A stretch of DNA of 5,458 nt from Alphaproteobacteria bacterium MarineAlpha10_Bin2 (lineage in GTDB: Bacteria > Pseudomonadota > Alphaproteobacteria > UBA828), in assembly GCA_002937555.1 (NCBI GenBank), contig PTKB01000180.1, forward strand, positions 1-5,458, written 5' to 3'. Made by a program: the position numbers and the translations under genes. The notes under the pieces are model-generated. The model saw only the letters and a list, made by a program, of their open reading frames with translations. It searched no databases and was not told the DNA's origin. Shown here in pieces: positions 4,682 through 5,458 of this stretch. How positions within the stretch are numbered: the stretch's first letter is position 1; each line of letters begins with the position of its first letter.

Positions 4682-5458
4682 CTAGCGCTGTCTGCCGCCG
4701 GGAAGTATCTTTTGCAGCTTTATCTCGTAACTCAGCGTCTGCCCGGCCCAAGGATGATTAAGATCGCAGGTGGCGAACTCGTCTTCTATCTCCACCACCG
4801 TAATCAGCACCGACTTGCCCTCATGCTCAATCGTGAAGATATCGCCCTCCTTTGCCTCTTCCGGCACCGAGGCGCGCGGCACATGGATCAGGCGCTCCTC
4901 GTCGCGCTCGCCGAACGCTTCCGCCGGGGTGAGGTTCAGCGCCGTTTTGCCGCCCGGCACCATGCCGATAAGAGCCTGGCTTACCGCCGGCAGCAATTCA
5001 TCTCCGCCCACCGACACTTCGGCGGGGCTTGAGGATTTGGTGCGGTCGAGCATCTTTCCGCCCTCGGCGCGGATGGTGTAGTGGATGCGCACCTTGTCGC
5101 CATCGCGGACCGTCGCCGCGAGCAGTTCCAACTGCGCCCGCGCGGCTCTCAAGTCAGCGCTTTCCAACCCCTCCTTGAACCACGCATAGAGCGGGCCCAA
5201 CAGATCCCGCCCTTCCTCTGTGCGCCCACTATCGTGATAGAGGCGGGCCAGCGCCGTCGCCGCGCGCAACTCCCAGGCCCGCGCTTTCTGCTCACGAGCG
5301 ACCTCCAACGCCTTGTCGAAACTCGCCTCGGCCAGGGCACCGTCATCGGCGCCGCTGGCAAGATGCAGGATGCCCCGGATGCGGTGCAGTTCGGCCTCGC
5401 TGTCGCACTTTCCGCTTTCACCGATATAGGCAAGCGCTTCCTCGACCACTTGCAAGCC
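4682..5458 (-). CDS. TPR (adenylate-cyclase-type tail) fused to SlyD-like FKBP peptidyl-prolyl isomerase, 5' end missing
   Basis: The frame is open to the window edge, so the N-terminus lies outside; 258 codons plus the stop TAG are visible. Residues about 1-114 carry TPR-like helices: EEALAYIGESG, EAELHRIRGILHLA, ASFDKALEVAREQKARAWELRAATALARL and GRDLLGPLYAWFKEGLESADLRAARAQLELL. This closely resembles the extreme C-terminal tail of large class III adenylate-cyclase/AAA-ATPase/TPR proteins. Residues about 116-252 are a SlyD-like FKBP domain: VRDGDKVRIHYT at its start, ALIGMVPGGK, EAFGERDEERLIHVPR, an insert-in-flap chaperone segment, then DLNHPWAGQTLSYEIKL. The usual YLHGxG flap strand is altered to VSVGGDELLP, and the His-rich metal tail of E. 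coli SlyD is absent. No ATG or convincing GTG/TTG with a ribosome site occurs at the join near 5110-5115. An in-frame fusion is therefore what the sequence shows. Its cellular role is unknown. Confidence 0.82.
   Translation of the reverse strand, partial: GLQVVEEALAYIGESGKCDSEAELHRIRGILHLASGADDGALAEASFDKALEVAREQKARAWELRAATALARLYHDSGRTEEGRDLLGPLYAWFKEGLESADLRAARAQLELLAATVRDGDKVRIHYTIRAEGGKMLDRTKSSSPAEVSVGGDELLPAVSQALIGMVPGGKTALNLTPAEAFGERDEERLIHVPRASVPEEAKEGDIFTIEHEGKSVLITVVEIEDEFATCDLNHPWAGQTLSYEIKLQKILPGGRQR

Noticed and set aside
4562..5032. Plus-strand frame of 156 codons starting on the ligase stop (TAATG)
   Set aside because: It has no ribosome site, runs through both hairpins and is antisense to the conserved FKBP domain; its translation resembles no family.

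Overview
The window looks like ordinary chromosomal DNA from a GC-rich proteobacterium. An alphaproteobacterium (Rhodospirillales-like) is my best guess, based on high GC, tight operon packing, Shine-Dalgarno-led starts and the pairing of an SCP2-type thiolase with a DUF35 protein. This assignment is inferred from gene content, not proven. No tRNA, rRNA, CRISPR array, insertion sequence or phage gene was seen.

Layout. (1) Positions 1-524: the last codons of a thiolase-like protein, followed 5 bases later by a Zn-ribbon/OB-fold (DUF35) partner. (2) Positions 525-597: a short gap with a perfect 9-bp dyad. (3) Positions 598-992: two tandem, distantly related small membrane proteins of about 62 residues, in DNA of clearly lower GC (about 51% by hand count over 601-960). 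(4) Positions 1013-1885, minus strand: an SMP-30/gluconolactonase-family hydrolase with all expected metal ligands. (5) Positions 1886-1962: a 77-bp divergent control region. (6) Positions 1963-4562, plus strand: a cyclase-family (kynurenine-formamidase-like) metal hydrolase, translationally coupled through an ATGA overlap to an AMP-forming acyl-CoA ligase. (7) Positions 4563-4681: a gap made mostly of two GC-rich hairpins. (8) Positions 4682-5458, minus strand: the 3' part of a gene that runs off the window, joining an adenylate-cyclase-type TPR tail in frame to a SlyD-like FKBP peptidyl-prolyl isomerase.

How the genes may work together. The lactonase-like hydrolase, cyclase-family hydrolase and acyl-CoA ligase form a divergent catabolic module. 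One or both hydrolases could open a ring or cleave an amide or ester, after which the ligase would make the CoA thioester. The thiolase/DUF35 pair on the left could act later in the same kind of pathway, but it is separated by the small membrane-protein pair and need not be linked. The substrate cannot be read from the sequence.

The most unusual item is the TPR-FKBP fusion at the right edge. The join falls where the two families normally end and begin, and no plausible internal start codon separates them. I found no other clear candidate for a new system.
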